From assembly GCA_027488815.1 (NCBI GenBank), contig JAIYAX010000012.1:595379-659378 (forward strand): a stretch of DNA of 64,000 nucleotides. The letters run 5' to 3'. A program made the translations under genes and the position numbers. Below, piece by piece: positions 1-8,046 of this stretch. This DNA is from Cytophagaceae bacterium. GTDB lineage: Bacteria; Bacteroidota; Bacteroidia; Cytophagales; JAIYAX01. Below the pieces are notes generated by a model. The model was not told the DNA's origin, made no database searches, and worked only from the letters and a program-made list of their open reading frames with translations. Positions within the stretch are counted from its first letter, which is position 1. The number at the start of each line of letters is the position of its first letter.

Positions 1-202
1 TTGAATTGTAACTTTTTTATCAAAACGTGAGCTGTTCTGAAAGTGAGAATACCCGTTTCCAATGAATTGGAATAGCATGTATTGGTAATATGCAAAATAA
101 AATATATAAAATACAAACAAAATACTACCATAATGTGTCTTTTTATTCAAGGAACACTTGCCACACCTTTGTACCATCAGTTGTAACCTAAATTAAAGAC
201 CT

Positions 203-346
203 ATGCTTTGGCTCATTACCCTTCTCATTAACTTAAATGTAATTGCATCACCAGAACAATATGAACCTGCAAGAGAAGCCGAATACATTGAAACATATGC
301 ACCCGGATATACAGGACCCGGCGATATAGATCTTGACTCATTTTAA
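203..346 (+). CDS. Small exported peptide, hypothetical (47 aa)
   Basis: An ATG opens a 47-codon frame ending in TAA, nine bases before the start of the receiver-like gene. The first 16 residues are hydrophobic (MLWLITLLINLNVIAS) and look like a signal peptide with a possible cleavage after the Ala-Ser. The remaining 30 or so residues are acidic and Tyr/Gly/Pro-rich and end in DIDLDSF. I do not recognise a family. Close spacing to the next gene suggests one transcript. It could be a chance frame: it is short, and only the signal-like start and the spacing support it. Confidence 0.4.
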   Translation: MLWLITLLINLNVIASPEQYEPAREAEYIETYAPGYTGPGDIDLDSF

Positions 347-355
347 TCAATATCC

Positions 356-700
356 ATGAAAGCACTCATCATCTACGAAGATCAGGTTCTTAAGTTGATG
401 ATAGGCTCTGTCCTAAACAAAGCAGGCATAGAGTACAATTTTGTGAAGAGAAACAAGGAAGCAATTCAGGCAAACATTGAGTACTGGTCTCCGGATGTAT
501 TGATCATGGATACTTGTACCAATCAAAAAGATCAGGTATTGTTATTGGCTGAAGAGATAGACCGTCAGTACCACCTTCCCAGGGTGTTCTTTACTAGTGA
601 ACTAACTTCTGATAGTAGGGTAATGCAACAAGTGGACACTTCAATAATTGATGTATTGTACATTTCCACTTTGCCTTCTGTTATTTATAAATACCACTGA
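356..700 (+). CDS. Stand-alone receiver-like (CheY-fold) protein, degenerate
   Basis: At 114 residues this is the size of a single response-regulator receiver domain with no output domain. The N-terminal strand is followed by an acidic pair (E8, D9), and the third strand carries the expected phosphoacceptor Asp in PDVLIMD (D52). A Thr/Ser-containing FFTSE follows at the fourth strand. The conserved Lys that normally follows the fifth strand is missing: the region reads LYISTLPS. Receiver domains act in phosphorelay signalling, but loss of this Lys often marks atypical receivers. No histidine kinase is nearby. Start is the ATG at 356; two hairpins and a terminator follow the stop. Confidence 0.65.
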   Translation: MKALIIYEDQVLKLMIGSVLNKAGIEYNFVKRNKEAIQANIEYWSPDVLIMDTCTNQKDQVLLLAEEIDRQYHLPRVFFTSELTSDSRVMQQVDTSIIDVLYISTLPSVIYKYH

Positions 701-748
701 ACACAAATAGGGTTAAGTTATTAGTAGTGTTGTAACCCTATATTTAAG

Positions 749-773
749 GCCTCGCTTTTTGAGCGGGGCTTTT
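749..773 (+). terminator. Rho-independent terminator abutting the next start codon
   Basis: GCCTCGC and GCGGGGC form a seven-pair stem (one G-T wobble) with a short T-rich loop, followed by TTTT. A second inverted repeat, ATAGGGTTA at 707-715 with TAACCCTAT at 733-741, lies just upstream. The T-run ends only two bases before the ATG of the hydrolase gene at 776, so it sits in that gene's expected leader. Confidence 0.75.
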
Positions 774-775
774 CT

Positions 776-1414
776 ATGGACACAATTAAAATAGAGATTG
801 CCCGTACTTGTAGGGTATTTTCAAGTCCGGTTGTTGCTGGAGCTGATGAGATATGGCTAGCCTTACACGGATATGGCTCACTAGCCTCAGAGTTTTATCA
901 AACCATTTATCCTGCCTTTACTCCACATCACAAACTGTTGGTCCCGGAAGGGTTCAATCGGTTTTATGTAAAGGGTCTTGGGGGTAAAGTGGGTGCCAAT
1001 TGGATGACCTCTGAAGATCGGCTTGCTGATATTGAAAACATACACCACTATTTAAGCCAGGTAGTTGATCTTGAAGATGTGAAAGTGAACCCCGGTGGAC
1101 TAAACCTTTTGGGTTTCTCGCAGGGGGCCACTACGGCTATGCGTTGGTGGCTTTCAGGCCGGTCACCACTAGTAAAAAAGCTGATATGCTGGGCAGGAAG
1201 TCTCCCGTCAGAGTATCAATTAGATCAAATAGCAGCCTATTCCGTAGCAACAGACTTGTATATCGTTTACGGAAAGAGCGATCCATTGCTCAATGATCAC
1301 TATATTGAAATGGCTCAAGAGCTCGTTCATAATAGGAAGAATTCAAGGATTGTAGTTTTTAATGGTCAGCATGAAGTGCAGACCGAGGTTCTCAAGGAAC
1401 TTATCCTGACGTAG
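776..1414 (+). CDS. Alpha/beta hydrolase, phospholipase/carboxylesterase type
   Basis: A 212-residue cytosolic serine hydrolase of the Abhydrolase_2 (lysophospholipase/carboxylesterase, YpfH-like) group. The oxyanion-hole motif HGYGS lies at residues 31-35, the nucleophile elbow GFSQG has Ser115, the acid is probably Asp169 in GKSDP, and the catalytic base is His199 in GQHE, so the triad looks complete. The natural substrate cannot be told from sequence; short-chain esters or lysophospholipids are typical. No signal peptide is seen. The gene overlaps the convergent cytochrome gene by 14 bases at its 3' end, and a terminator sits directly before its ATG. Confidence 0.85.
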   Translation: MDTIKIEIARTCRVFSSPVVAGADEIWLALHGYGSLASEFYQTIYPAFTPHHKLLVPEGFNRFYVKGLGGKVGANWMTSEDRLADIENIHHYLSQVVDLEDVKVNPGGLNLLGFSQGATTAMRWWLSGRSPLVKKLICWAGSLPSEYQLDQIAAYSVATDLYIVYGKSDPLLNDHYIEMAQELVHNRKNSRIVVFNGQHEVQTEVLKELILT

Positions 1415-3314
1415 CCGCTTGCGATTGAAGTTTTTTAAGCTCCATTTTCAGTTTTTGATATCGTTGGTCCTGCGGATAATCCTGCTGTAGCTCATTAAGT
1501 TGTTTCAAGGCTTTATCATAAAGACCCTTTTGTAAATAGATATTGACGATGTTTTCTTTTGCAAGGACATGGTCGGGGTGGTAGCGAAGGGCTTTTCGGG
1601 TGTAATATTCAGCTTTCTCCAAATCTCCGTGAATTAAATAGTCAAAACCAAGATTTGAAAGGGCTTCACGATGTCCTGGTTTTTTCTCTAACAGGGTTTG
1701 AAGCAGGTTGCGGGCCTCACCAAAACGATTTTTCTTTTGTAAAGCCTCAGCATACAGAGATACAAAGTTTAAATCATCCGGGTCTAAAGCGTAAGCTTTT
1801 TCAAACCATGGGAAAGGATCCAGTGCATTGCGGTAATGTATATCGGCAATCTGATACAAGATGCGAGCATCGTTTATTTTTTCCTTTTTAAGCTCCTGAA
1901 GGAATGGCTGATCCGGTAGCTCCTTACTGAGGTAGAAATATCGCACCTTGGTGACCAGATCGAGTTTGTTCAACATTCGCTTGACGGTATCGAGCAGCAA
2001 AGCTGAACGAGATTGATGTTCAAAATGGCTCAAGTAGGCCTTTGCAAGCGTTTCTATGGGTGTAGACTTCCCGGTAAAGTTTCGCATTTGAGGGACAGAT
2101 GTACCATTAACTGCGGGTTTGCTTTCAGTTGATTTTTCAGGAATTCTGATAAAATGGTCAGAGGTCGAAACATGTGGGATATCAGTTGTACCGTTTTTGG
2201 GCATATGACAAGTTACGCAGGAAAGATTGGGGTTTTGGTGCACTTCATGATGGCTACAGGCTTTGGTGCTCTCATGGCAGTTGAGGCATTTTTGATTGTA
2301 AGCAGTTAATGGCGTTTGATCCAGTTTTTTATGAGGATCATGGCAGGAGACACAGGTTAACTTTTCATTTGAAGCAATGAAGCATTTGCTCTGCTGAAGC
2401 CGCTCCGCATGAGAGGCAAAACCATAGTCTTCGGTGGAGTTGTTGGTTGGTATCAGTATCGTGGTATAGAAGTCCAAAGGCTGGCCGGGTCGGAAATTCG
2501 CCAGATTCTTCCCGGGATGATCGATGTTTATTCCTTCGAGATGACATTGACGGCAAACATCAAACTGAAGAGCGATAGGAAGTTTTGATGGATTAATAAT
2601 TCCCGGATCAGTCTGCTGACCGGGGTCTTCCTTCATTTTCATCTGGTGAACAGAGCCTGGTCCATGGCATTTTTCACATCCTATTCCATCACCCAGTGAT
2701 GTAAACTTGTTGACAGTTTGCCCAACATGCTGAAAGTCGCTGTTGTGGCAACTCATGCAAAGCAAAGTGATCGGCCTGTCGAAGCGGGAATTGTTCCCAC
2801 CCTCATACCCAGGGCTCAAGTCCCATAGTTTTTTTTCTACATACCAGGTGACCGGTATTTCATAGACAAAGTTGTTTTCTTCATAGAGATAAGTTCTTGT
2901 TTTATTCCCTGAGCCAATCACATAGTCAGCTTTAAACACCAAAAGATGGGTTGTATCAACGCCCTTGACTCTATACTCAGTCACCAACAGCTCCCCCTTG
3001 AGGGTATCCATTCGGTACCAAAGTTTATTATGCTTATCGAATACTTTAGCATTTCTAAAGTCTTCCACAAACGTCGTGTTGGCAATAGCATGAAAGGCCT
3101 TCCCTTTGCCTGTTTCCAGATAGCTTTTGTAAATATCTTGATGGCAGCCACCACAAGCCTTAGCTCCTATGTATTCAGCCTTTAATTGATTTTCTGAAGA
3201 TTGCTTGTTTGTATTTTCCTTTTTTTCTTCATCACTGCATGAGACAACCATGATCACCATGGAAGCCCATCCGAGAAGTGAAGTCAACAGCAGAATTTTT
3301 ACACGGGCTTGCAA
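1401..3314 (-). CDS. Heptaheme c-type cytochrome lipoprotein with TPR tail
   Basis: A 637-residue exported lipoprotein: a hydrophobic signal ends in the lipobox VVSC (Cys26). Seven CXXCH heme-binding motifs lie at 54-58, 186-190, 213-217, 254-258, 321-325, 343-347 and 366-370. Several additional His residues could be distal ligands. After about residue 480 there are tandem TPR repeats to the C-terminus. The arrangement resembles cytochrome c554/NrfA-like multiheme proteins fused to TPRs that are found in Bacteroidota; the electron partner is unknown. Start is TTG at 3314: the SDR stop codon lies in frame two codons upstream, so no ATG is available and translation is probably coupled. Last gene of the minus-strand run that begins with the PD40/OmpA gene. 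Confidence 0.85.
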   Translation of the reverse strand: MQARVKILLLTSLLGWASMVIMVVSCSDEEKKENTNKQSSENQLKAEYIGAKACGGCHQDIYKSYLETGKGKAFHAIANTTFVEDFRNAKVFDKHNKLWYRMDTLKGELLVTEYRVKGVDTTHLLVFKADYVIGSGNKTRTYLYEENNFVYEIPVTWYVEKKLWDLSPGYEGGNNSRFDRPITLLCMSCHNSDFQHVGQTVNKFTSLGDGIGCEKCHGPGSVHQMKMKEDPGQQTDPGIINPSKLPIALQFDVCRQCHLEGINIDHPGKNLANFRPGQPLDFYTTILIPTNNSTEDYGFASHAERLQQSKCFIASNEKLTCVSCHDPHKKLDQTPLTAYNQKCLNCHESTKACSHHEVHQNPNLSCVTCHMPKNGTTDIPHVSTSDHFIRIPEKSTESKPAVNGTSVPQMRNFTGKSTPIETLAKAYLSHFEHQSRSALLLDTVKRMLNKLDLVTKVRYFYLSKELPDQPFLQELKKEKINDARILYQIADIHYRNALDPFPWFEKAYALDPDDLNFVSLYAEALQKKNRFGEARNLLQTLLEKKPGHREALSNLGFDYLIHGDLEKAEYYTRKALRYHPDHVLAKENIVNIYLQKGLYDKALKQLNELQQDYPQDQRYQKLKMELKKLQSQAATSG

Positions 3315-3317
3315 GGC

Positions 3318-4064
3318 TTAGCTTTGTTTATTGACCAAAGTGGCAGAAGCCTGATCACTTGGAAGGATTAACAGGTCAGCAATTTGAACATGTTTGGGCC
3401 TGCTGAGCATGAAGGATATGCAATCGGCAATGTCTTCAGGGTGGAGCGGGGTGTACCCTTTGTAAACCTGGGCCGCTCGCTCTTCGTCACCTTGGAACCT
3501 CACCAAAGAAAATTCGGTCTCCACCAGCCCCGGGTGAATGGCACCAACCCTAATTCCTTTTTTGAAGAGATCCATACGCATTCCTTGCGTAAGTGCATCA
3601 ACTGCGGCTTTGCTTGCGCAGTATACATTTCCATTCGGATAAGACTCCTTGCCTGCAATGGAGCCAATGTTGATCACCATTCCGCTCCCTCGTTCGATCA
3701 TTCCCGGAAGCACAAGTTTGGAGACATGTAGGATGCCTTTCACATTGATATCCAGCATAGCATTCCAATCACTTAGTTCTCCTTCATGGATCGGTGCCAG
3801 CCCATAGGCATTCCCTGCATTGTTGATCAATACATCAATCTGAGACCAGGGAGCGGGGAGGGTAAGTTTTTTTTGAAGTTGTTCCCAATTACGAACGTCT
3901 GCAGCAATTGTCATGACCTCGGTGATGGCAGAGAGTTCATTTTTCAAAGCCTCAAGTCGCTCCGCCCGACGACCAAGTAAAATCAGTTTCTTTCCTTCTT
4001 GTGCGAGTTTGTATGCGGTCGCTTTACCAATGCCAGAGGTAGCCCCTGTAATCAATACAATCAT
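3318..4064 (-). CDS. Short-chain dehydrogenase/reductase (YdfG-like)
   Basis: A classical 248-residue NAD(P)-dependent SDR. The Rossmann cofactor motif TGATSGIG is at residues 6-13, NNAG at 81-84, and the catalytic residues are Ser135, Tyr148 and Lys152 (YCASK). Basic residues after strand 2 (GRRAERL) favour NADP(H). The overall pattern, including LINNAGNAYG and HPGLVETEFS, resembles YdfG-type 3-hydroxy acid (serine/allothreonine) dehydrogenases, but substrate assignment is inference. The ATG shares one base with the porT stop codon (TAATG), and the next gene starts three bases after its own stop, consistent with an operon. Confidence 0.9.
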   Translation of the reverse strand: MIVLITGATSGIGKATAYKLAQEGKKLILLGRRAERLEALKNELSAITEVMTIAADVRNWEQLQKKLTLPAPWSQIDVLINNAGNAYGLAPIHEGELSDWNAMLDINVKGILHVSKLVLPGMIERGSGMVINIGSIAGKESYPNGNVYCASKAAVDALTQGMRMDLFKKGIRVGAIHPGLVETEFSLVRFQGDEERAAQVYKGYTPLHPEDIADCISFMLSRPKHVQIADLLILPSDQASATLVNKQS

Positions 4065-4795
4065 TACTCAAAGTTGAGGAATAGCGTTACTGAATTGGTA
4101 TACATTCTTGATATCGTGTTGGCATAGATGTTATTGTCAGGCTCTAACATGTTGTTTACTCCCAGCGAAAATCTTATTTCAGGAGCGAACTTGAACAAGG
4201 GGTAAAAAAGCTCCAGCCCGATCCCATACTCGATAGAAAGATCTCTGTTGTTGGTCCTGAGTTGACGGTCGGTTCGCTCCTTTCTCTTTGCACCCACTTC
4301 GAAGCCCGCTTTGATCCCACCGGTCATGTACATGCGCACGTTCTGTCTTCTTTCTGATTTGAATTTCAGCATAAAGGGCAGTTCGATAAACGTTGACTCA
4401 ATTACCTGCCGGTCCTCCGGTGCATCTTTGAAACGGTAAAAAATACCTCGTTCATAAAAGCTTACGCCAGGGAGAAATCTGAAATTCCAGTAGTCATTCA
4501 GCCTTAGACTTATTAAGAATCCGGTTGAAAACCCTGGAGAACCTTTGGGCCTTGCTGCAAAAACAGTATCCAGATTTCTTTGAAAAAAGCTGCTGTACTT
4601 GACTCTGAAAATGGAAAATTGGGGGGCCACATAAAACCCGAAGTGCAGGGTTTTATCATCATAATTGGGCAAATTTTTTGGCTTTTTATTTTGGGCTTCA
4701 GCGGTTGAAAGCGCTGCCAAAATGAAAAGAATCAGGGTAAAGACTACTTTTCTGCCAAGTAAATTGTGCTTATTCCAAAAGTAAGCGGAATGCAT
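4064..4795 (-). CDS. porT: PorT-family outer-membrane beta-barrel protein (T9SS)
   Basis: A 243-residue protein with a signal peptide (core VVFTLILFILAALS, cleavage near AEAQ) and then a beta-rich body with alternating polar/hydrophobic residues ending in an aromatic residue (LFLNFE), as expected for an outer-membrane barrel. PorT/SprT is needed for type IX secretion and gliding in Bacteroidota, and its gene is commonly found directly after ubiE, exactly as here. The ATG at 4795 overlaps the end of ubiE by 52 bases; no better start precedes the signal peptide. Assignment rests on family pattern plus synteny; other PorT-like barrels exist, including one in this window at 12366-12959. Confidence 0.75.
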   Translation of the reverse strand: MHSAYFWNKHNLLGRKVVFTLILFILAALSTAEAQNKKPKNLPNYDDKTLHFGFYVAPQFSIFRVKYSSFFQRNLDTVFAARPKGSPGFSTGFLISLRLNDYWNFRFLPGVSFYERGIFYRFKDAPEDRQVIESTFIELPFMLKFKSERRQNVRMYMTGGIKAGFEVGAKRKERTDRQLRTNNRDLSIEYGIGLELFYPLFKFAPEIRFSLGVNNMLEPDNNIYANTISRMYTNSVTLFLNFE

Positions 4796-5463
4796 CGTAT
4801 GTTTTTGAAGCCCAAGTTATCTAAAATATTGGCAAATCGCTGCCCATAGGGAAATTCACGCACTGACTCTGGCAGATAAGTGTAGGCACTTTTATCCTTG
4901 CTCACCCAGCGACCGAGGTTTGGAAGTATCGAGTTAAAGTAAAACTGATAAAGTTGCTTAAAGGGCCAGCGCTCAGGCTGCGAAAACTCCAGGATCATGG
5001 TGACGCCTCCGCTTTTTAATACACGGTGCATTTCAGATAGTCCAAGTTCCAGATTCTCAAAGTTTCGGACTCCAAAAGAGGCCATCACACAATCAAATCG
5101 TTGGTTCTCAAATGGCAGTTGCTCAGAGTCAGCTTGCATCAAACTGATGTGATTTAAGTTGAGCTTTTTCAGTTTGACTTTGCCCAAATCCAGCATACCT
5201 GCCGAAATATCAATTCCGACAATTTCTTCTGGTTTTAAGCGACTCGCTTCTATCGCTAAGTCTGCAGTGCCTGTTGCAATATCAAGTATTGATTTTGGAT
5301 GATAGGGCTCTAGCAACCGTATTGCTTTACGGCGCCATAGTATGTCAATTCCCAGACTGAGGGCGTGATTTAGCAAATCATACTTAGGAGAAATCTGGTC
5401 AAACATGGCCGCCACCTGTTCTTTTTTGGTGGTGGGGCTGTCTTTATAGGGTACTATGCTCAT
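4744..5463 (-). CDS. ubiE: Demethylmenaquinone methyltransferase UbiE/MenG
   Basis: SAM-dependent C-methyltransferase that makes menaquinone from demethylmenaquinone, the last step of the pathway. The N-terminus has the family hallmark MFDQISPKYDLLNH with LSLGIDILWR. Motif I is LDIATGTADLA, followed by VGIDIS, and the later family block MILEFSQP is present. I chose the ATG at 5463 (239 residues, starting MSIVPYKDSP) because family members start close to VPYK; an in-frame ATG at 5490 would add nine residues. The gene lies between the PD40/OmpA gene and porT on one strand with little spacing. Confidence 0.93.
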   Translation of the reverse strand: MSIVPYKDSPTTKKEQVAAMFDQISPKYDLLNHALSLGIDILWRRKAIRLLEPYHPKSILDIATGTADLAIEASRLKPEEIVGIDISAGMLDLGKVKLKKLNLNHISLMQADSEQLPFENQRFDCVMASFGVRNFENLELGLSEMHRVLKSGGVTMILEFSQPERWPFKQLYQFYFNSILPNLGRWVSKDKSAYTYLPESVREFPYGQRFANILDNLGFKNIRCIPLTFGISTIYLAEK

Positions 5464-5521
5464 GATGAAACCGATGGGTTCGCTTTGCATAGTTAACAAT
5501 TATGCAGGCTTGGGGTTCCTC

Positions 5522-7639
5522 TTATTTTTCCAGGATGACAAACTCTGTCCTTCGGTTGATCTCTCTGCCATCGGACTCATCATCATTGGAGACCAGCGGC
5601 CGCTCCTTTCCATAGCCTACCGCAATGAGCCTACTTGCATCTATCCCTTTTGCAATCAAGGCTTGCACGACCGATTCGGCTCGTCTCAGACTCAGTTGTT
5701 TGTTGTAAGCCGCTGACCCTATTTTGTCTGTATGTCCAGAGATTTCGATTTTCATTCCATTGTTCTCCTTAAGCATCCGCTCCAGTTTACTTATCTCGTT
5801 TTGAGAACTTTCTTTTAAGGTGACCTGATCAAAGTCGAAGTAAATATTTCGTAAAGTGGCCGAATAACCTCTTTCCAGCTTCTTGAGCCTAAGTTTCACA
5901 ACTTCACCTGAGTTTAGATTCAAAGGCACAGTTTTATATAGGTAACCTTCAGACTCTGCCGAGAGGGTGTACTTTTTGTTTAGATCAGGCTGGAAACTGA
6001 TTTCATAATTTCCCTGTGAGTTTTTTGTTAACCGGAGCTGGTTTTGTCCCTGAGCGGTGGCAATGGTTAACTTCCCCTCAATCGGATTTCCTTGCTCATC
6101 TTCAAGGACGGCTTGAATAAGCGTAGGCTTTAGTTCAGGCTTTTTCTCAACTTTTTCAGGTGTTTTCGTTGCGGCACTTTGTAGGGCACTAGTGTCAACG
6201 CTGTTGGAGAGTTTGGCAGATGGCTCTTCTACCGGTTCAATAGGTAAAATGGGCTCAGGGGTTTGGGCTGTCTCATTTTTGGTAAGGCTGCTGTCTTTGT
6301 TTTCACGCTTAAGCTTTTCCATTTTTTTCTGCTCTGCAGCCTGAGGATCCATGATGATTTTGAAAATATCTTTTTCCCCAATCCCACTGTCTTTGATGGA
6401 CGAGTAATAGGCGTTTATGCCATCCGCCGCTAATACATAATAGATGTCATCATCTACCGTGTTGATCGGATAGCCTATGTTTTGAGGCTTACTCCATTTT
6501 TTTACTTTTTCATCATAAGTGGATTTGAAGATATCATAGCCGCCCATTCCTTCATGCCCTCGGGAGCTGAAAAACAAGGTCTTCCCGTCTGTCGAAATGA
6601 AGGGAGATTCCTCGTCAAACTCTGTATTGATAGCCTCACCGAGGTTTTTAGGACTTGTCCAATTGCCTTTTTTATCTTTTGTAGCTGTGTAAATATCAAA
6701 TCCGCCCCGACCTCCTTCCCGATTTGAGGAGAAGTACAAGGTATTGCCATCAACACTTATAGAGACTGAAGTTTCAGCATAACTGGAATTGATGTTGCCC
6801 CCCATAGGCAAGGGCTTACTCCAGCTGCTGTCAGCTTGCAAATCTGAAAAATAGATGTCTCCTGCCCGGGTGTCTTTGTAAATAAACAGTCGCTTTCCAT
6901 CCGGTGACAAACCAATAGTCGCATCATGGCCTGCTGTATTGATGACATCACCTACATTCTTTGCCTTGCTCCATACTCCATCATTAAAGTAAGAGATGTA
7001 GATGTCTTCAAAATACTCGTTGGTTACGTCTTTGTTGTTGGTGATTCCTCCATTTCGCTTTGATGTAAAAATTAATTTAGTTTCGTCAGCTGATATGGCC
7101 GGGCCATAGTCAGGGTAGTAGGTGTTTACACTTTTTCCTAAATTCTCAATTTCAACATTTTTAGGAATACGCATCAGTATCTTGGCATAGCCACATTGTG
7201 CAATTCTCAAGTCAATTTGTTTGGTGATTTTCGGGTCGGCTTTTTTAGTACCTCCTTTTGTTATTTTATTGGTGTATTGGTTGTAAAAATTGACTGCATC
7301 ATCAAACTGCACTCCATAGTGATAGGCCTGCGCTATCAAGTACAAAATATCCGGCCTACAATTGCTATCCAATTCATAGGCTTTTTTGAGGTATTTTAAA
7401 GATTGGTCTTTGTTTATCGTTTCCAGATAGACAACACCTGCCATCAGGTTGGCCCTTAAGTTATTGGGGTTAAGGTCTACCGCTAGTTTGTACTGATCCA
7501 GCGCATCAACCTTGTCACCAAAATTGTAGGTCTCATCTGCAATGATTACAAGATCCTGATCAGCTTGTGCAAAACTGATCACCGGCAAGCAAAGTACTGC
7601 GAGAAAAAGGCAAAAAGTGTGTCTAAAACTTACATTCAT
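5522..7639 (-). CDS. PorE-like TPR / PD40 propeller / OmpA outer-membrane-associated protein
   Basis: A 705-residue exported protein. A signal peptide (core FCLFLAVLCLPVISFAQ) is followed by TPR-like helices (about 30-150), a series of WD40-like PD40 beta-propeller blades marked by repeats such as IFTSKRNGG, YFSSNREGG and FFSSRGHEG (about 170-450), a Pro/Glu-rich linker, a carboxypeptidase-regulatory-like beta-sandwich (about 515-595), and a C-terminal OmpA-like peptidoglycan-binding domain with HTDKIGS and a LSLRRAES helix. This order matches PorE of Porphyromonas gingivalis, a T9SS component that anchors to peptidoglycan; neighbouring porT fits. Start is the ATG at 7639, which begins the signal peptide. 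Confidence 0.8.
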   Translation of the reverse strand: MNVSFRHTFCLFLAVLCLPVISFAQADQDLVIIADETYNFGDKVDALDQYKLAVDLNPNNLRANLMAGVVYLETINKDQSLKYLKKAYELDSNCRPDILYLIAQAYHYGVQFDDAVNFYNQYTNKITKGGTKKADPKITKQIDLRIAQCGYAKILMRIPKNVEIENLGKSVNTYYPDYGPAISADETKLIFTSKRNGGITNNKDVTNEYFEDIYISYFNDGVWSKAKNVGDVINTAGHDATIGLSPDGKRLFIYKDTRAGDIYFSDLQADSSWSKPLPMGGNINSSYAETSVSISVDGNTLYFSSNREGGRGGFDIYTATKDKKGNWTSPKNLGEAINTEFDEESPFISTDGKTLFFSSRGHEGMGGYDIFKSTYDEKVKKWSKPQNIGYPINTVDDDIYYVLAADGINAYYSSIKDSGIGEKDIFKIIMDPQAAEQKKMEKLKRENKDSSLTKNETAQTPEPILPIEPVEEPSAKLSNSVDTSALQSAATKTPEKVEKKPELKPTLIQAVLEDEQGNPIEGKLTIATAQGQNQLRLTKNSQGNYEISFQPDLNKKYTLSAESEGYLYKTVPLNLNSGEVVKLRLKKLERGYSATLRNIYFDFDQVTLKESSQNEISKLERMLKENNGMKIEISGHTDKIGSAAYNKQLSLRRAESVVQALIAKGIDASRLIAVGYGKERPLVSNDDESDGREINRRTEFVILEK

Positions 7640-7997
7640 GTACGCCCGTGGGGGACAATTATTTCGGAAGTTGACTATTTGAAATGAAATCTGCAAGATC
7701 AAATTGTCGTTTTTCAATACCTGATTTCAGTACCCAGTTTAACCTGACTGGAGGACTCTTCAATAAAGACAGGAATAAATGGCCAGAAACGATAAAAAGC
7801 CAACTTTTGGCAATAGCTGAAGTTGTTGCAGACTAAAAAAATGGTTGACCTCTCCTTATTAGTCTTTCAAGTTCATCTTCATTTTTTGCTTCTGAATGAT
7901 GAAATGAGAGAACAATCAATGGCAATCATAGCATTACTGAGTTATCTGAAAGCCTCTTTTCTCACGATGTATGATTTTGGACGAATAGTTAACAAAT
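7640..7997. other. Intergenic stretch, no gene seen
   Basis: About 360 bases separate the two PorE-like genes. I see no credible reading frame, tRNA-like cloverleaf or good TAnnTTTG promoter on either strand. The only clear signal is the terminator of the upstream gene at its right edge. The promoter of the 705-residue gene must lie here, but I could not identify it. Confidence 0.5.
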
Positions 7998-8024
7998 GAA
8001 AAAGGCCACCTATTGGCAGCCTTG
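7998..8024 (-). terminator. Rho-independent terminator of the double-OmpA gene
   Basis: Read on the minus strand, AAGGC-tg-CC-AATA-GG-tg-GCCTT forms a stem with an internal mismatch, followed by TTTTT. It lies about 23 bases after the stop codon at 8047, so it probably ends transcription of the 883-residue gene. Confidence 0.65.
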
Positions 8025-8046
8025 TTCTATTCTTTTGTTGGTTTAG

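Noticed and set aside
1-202. Possible coding sequence at the left edge
   Set aside because: All frames are broken by stops and the stretch is AT-rich; no RNA structure or full promoter match was convincing.
4744-5499. Longer UbiE starting at TTG 5499
   Set aside because: Family N-termini begin near VPYK; the ATG at 5463 fits better, and the extension has no conserved sequence.
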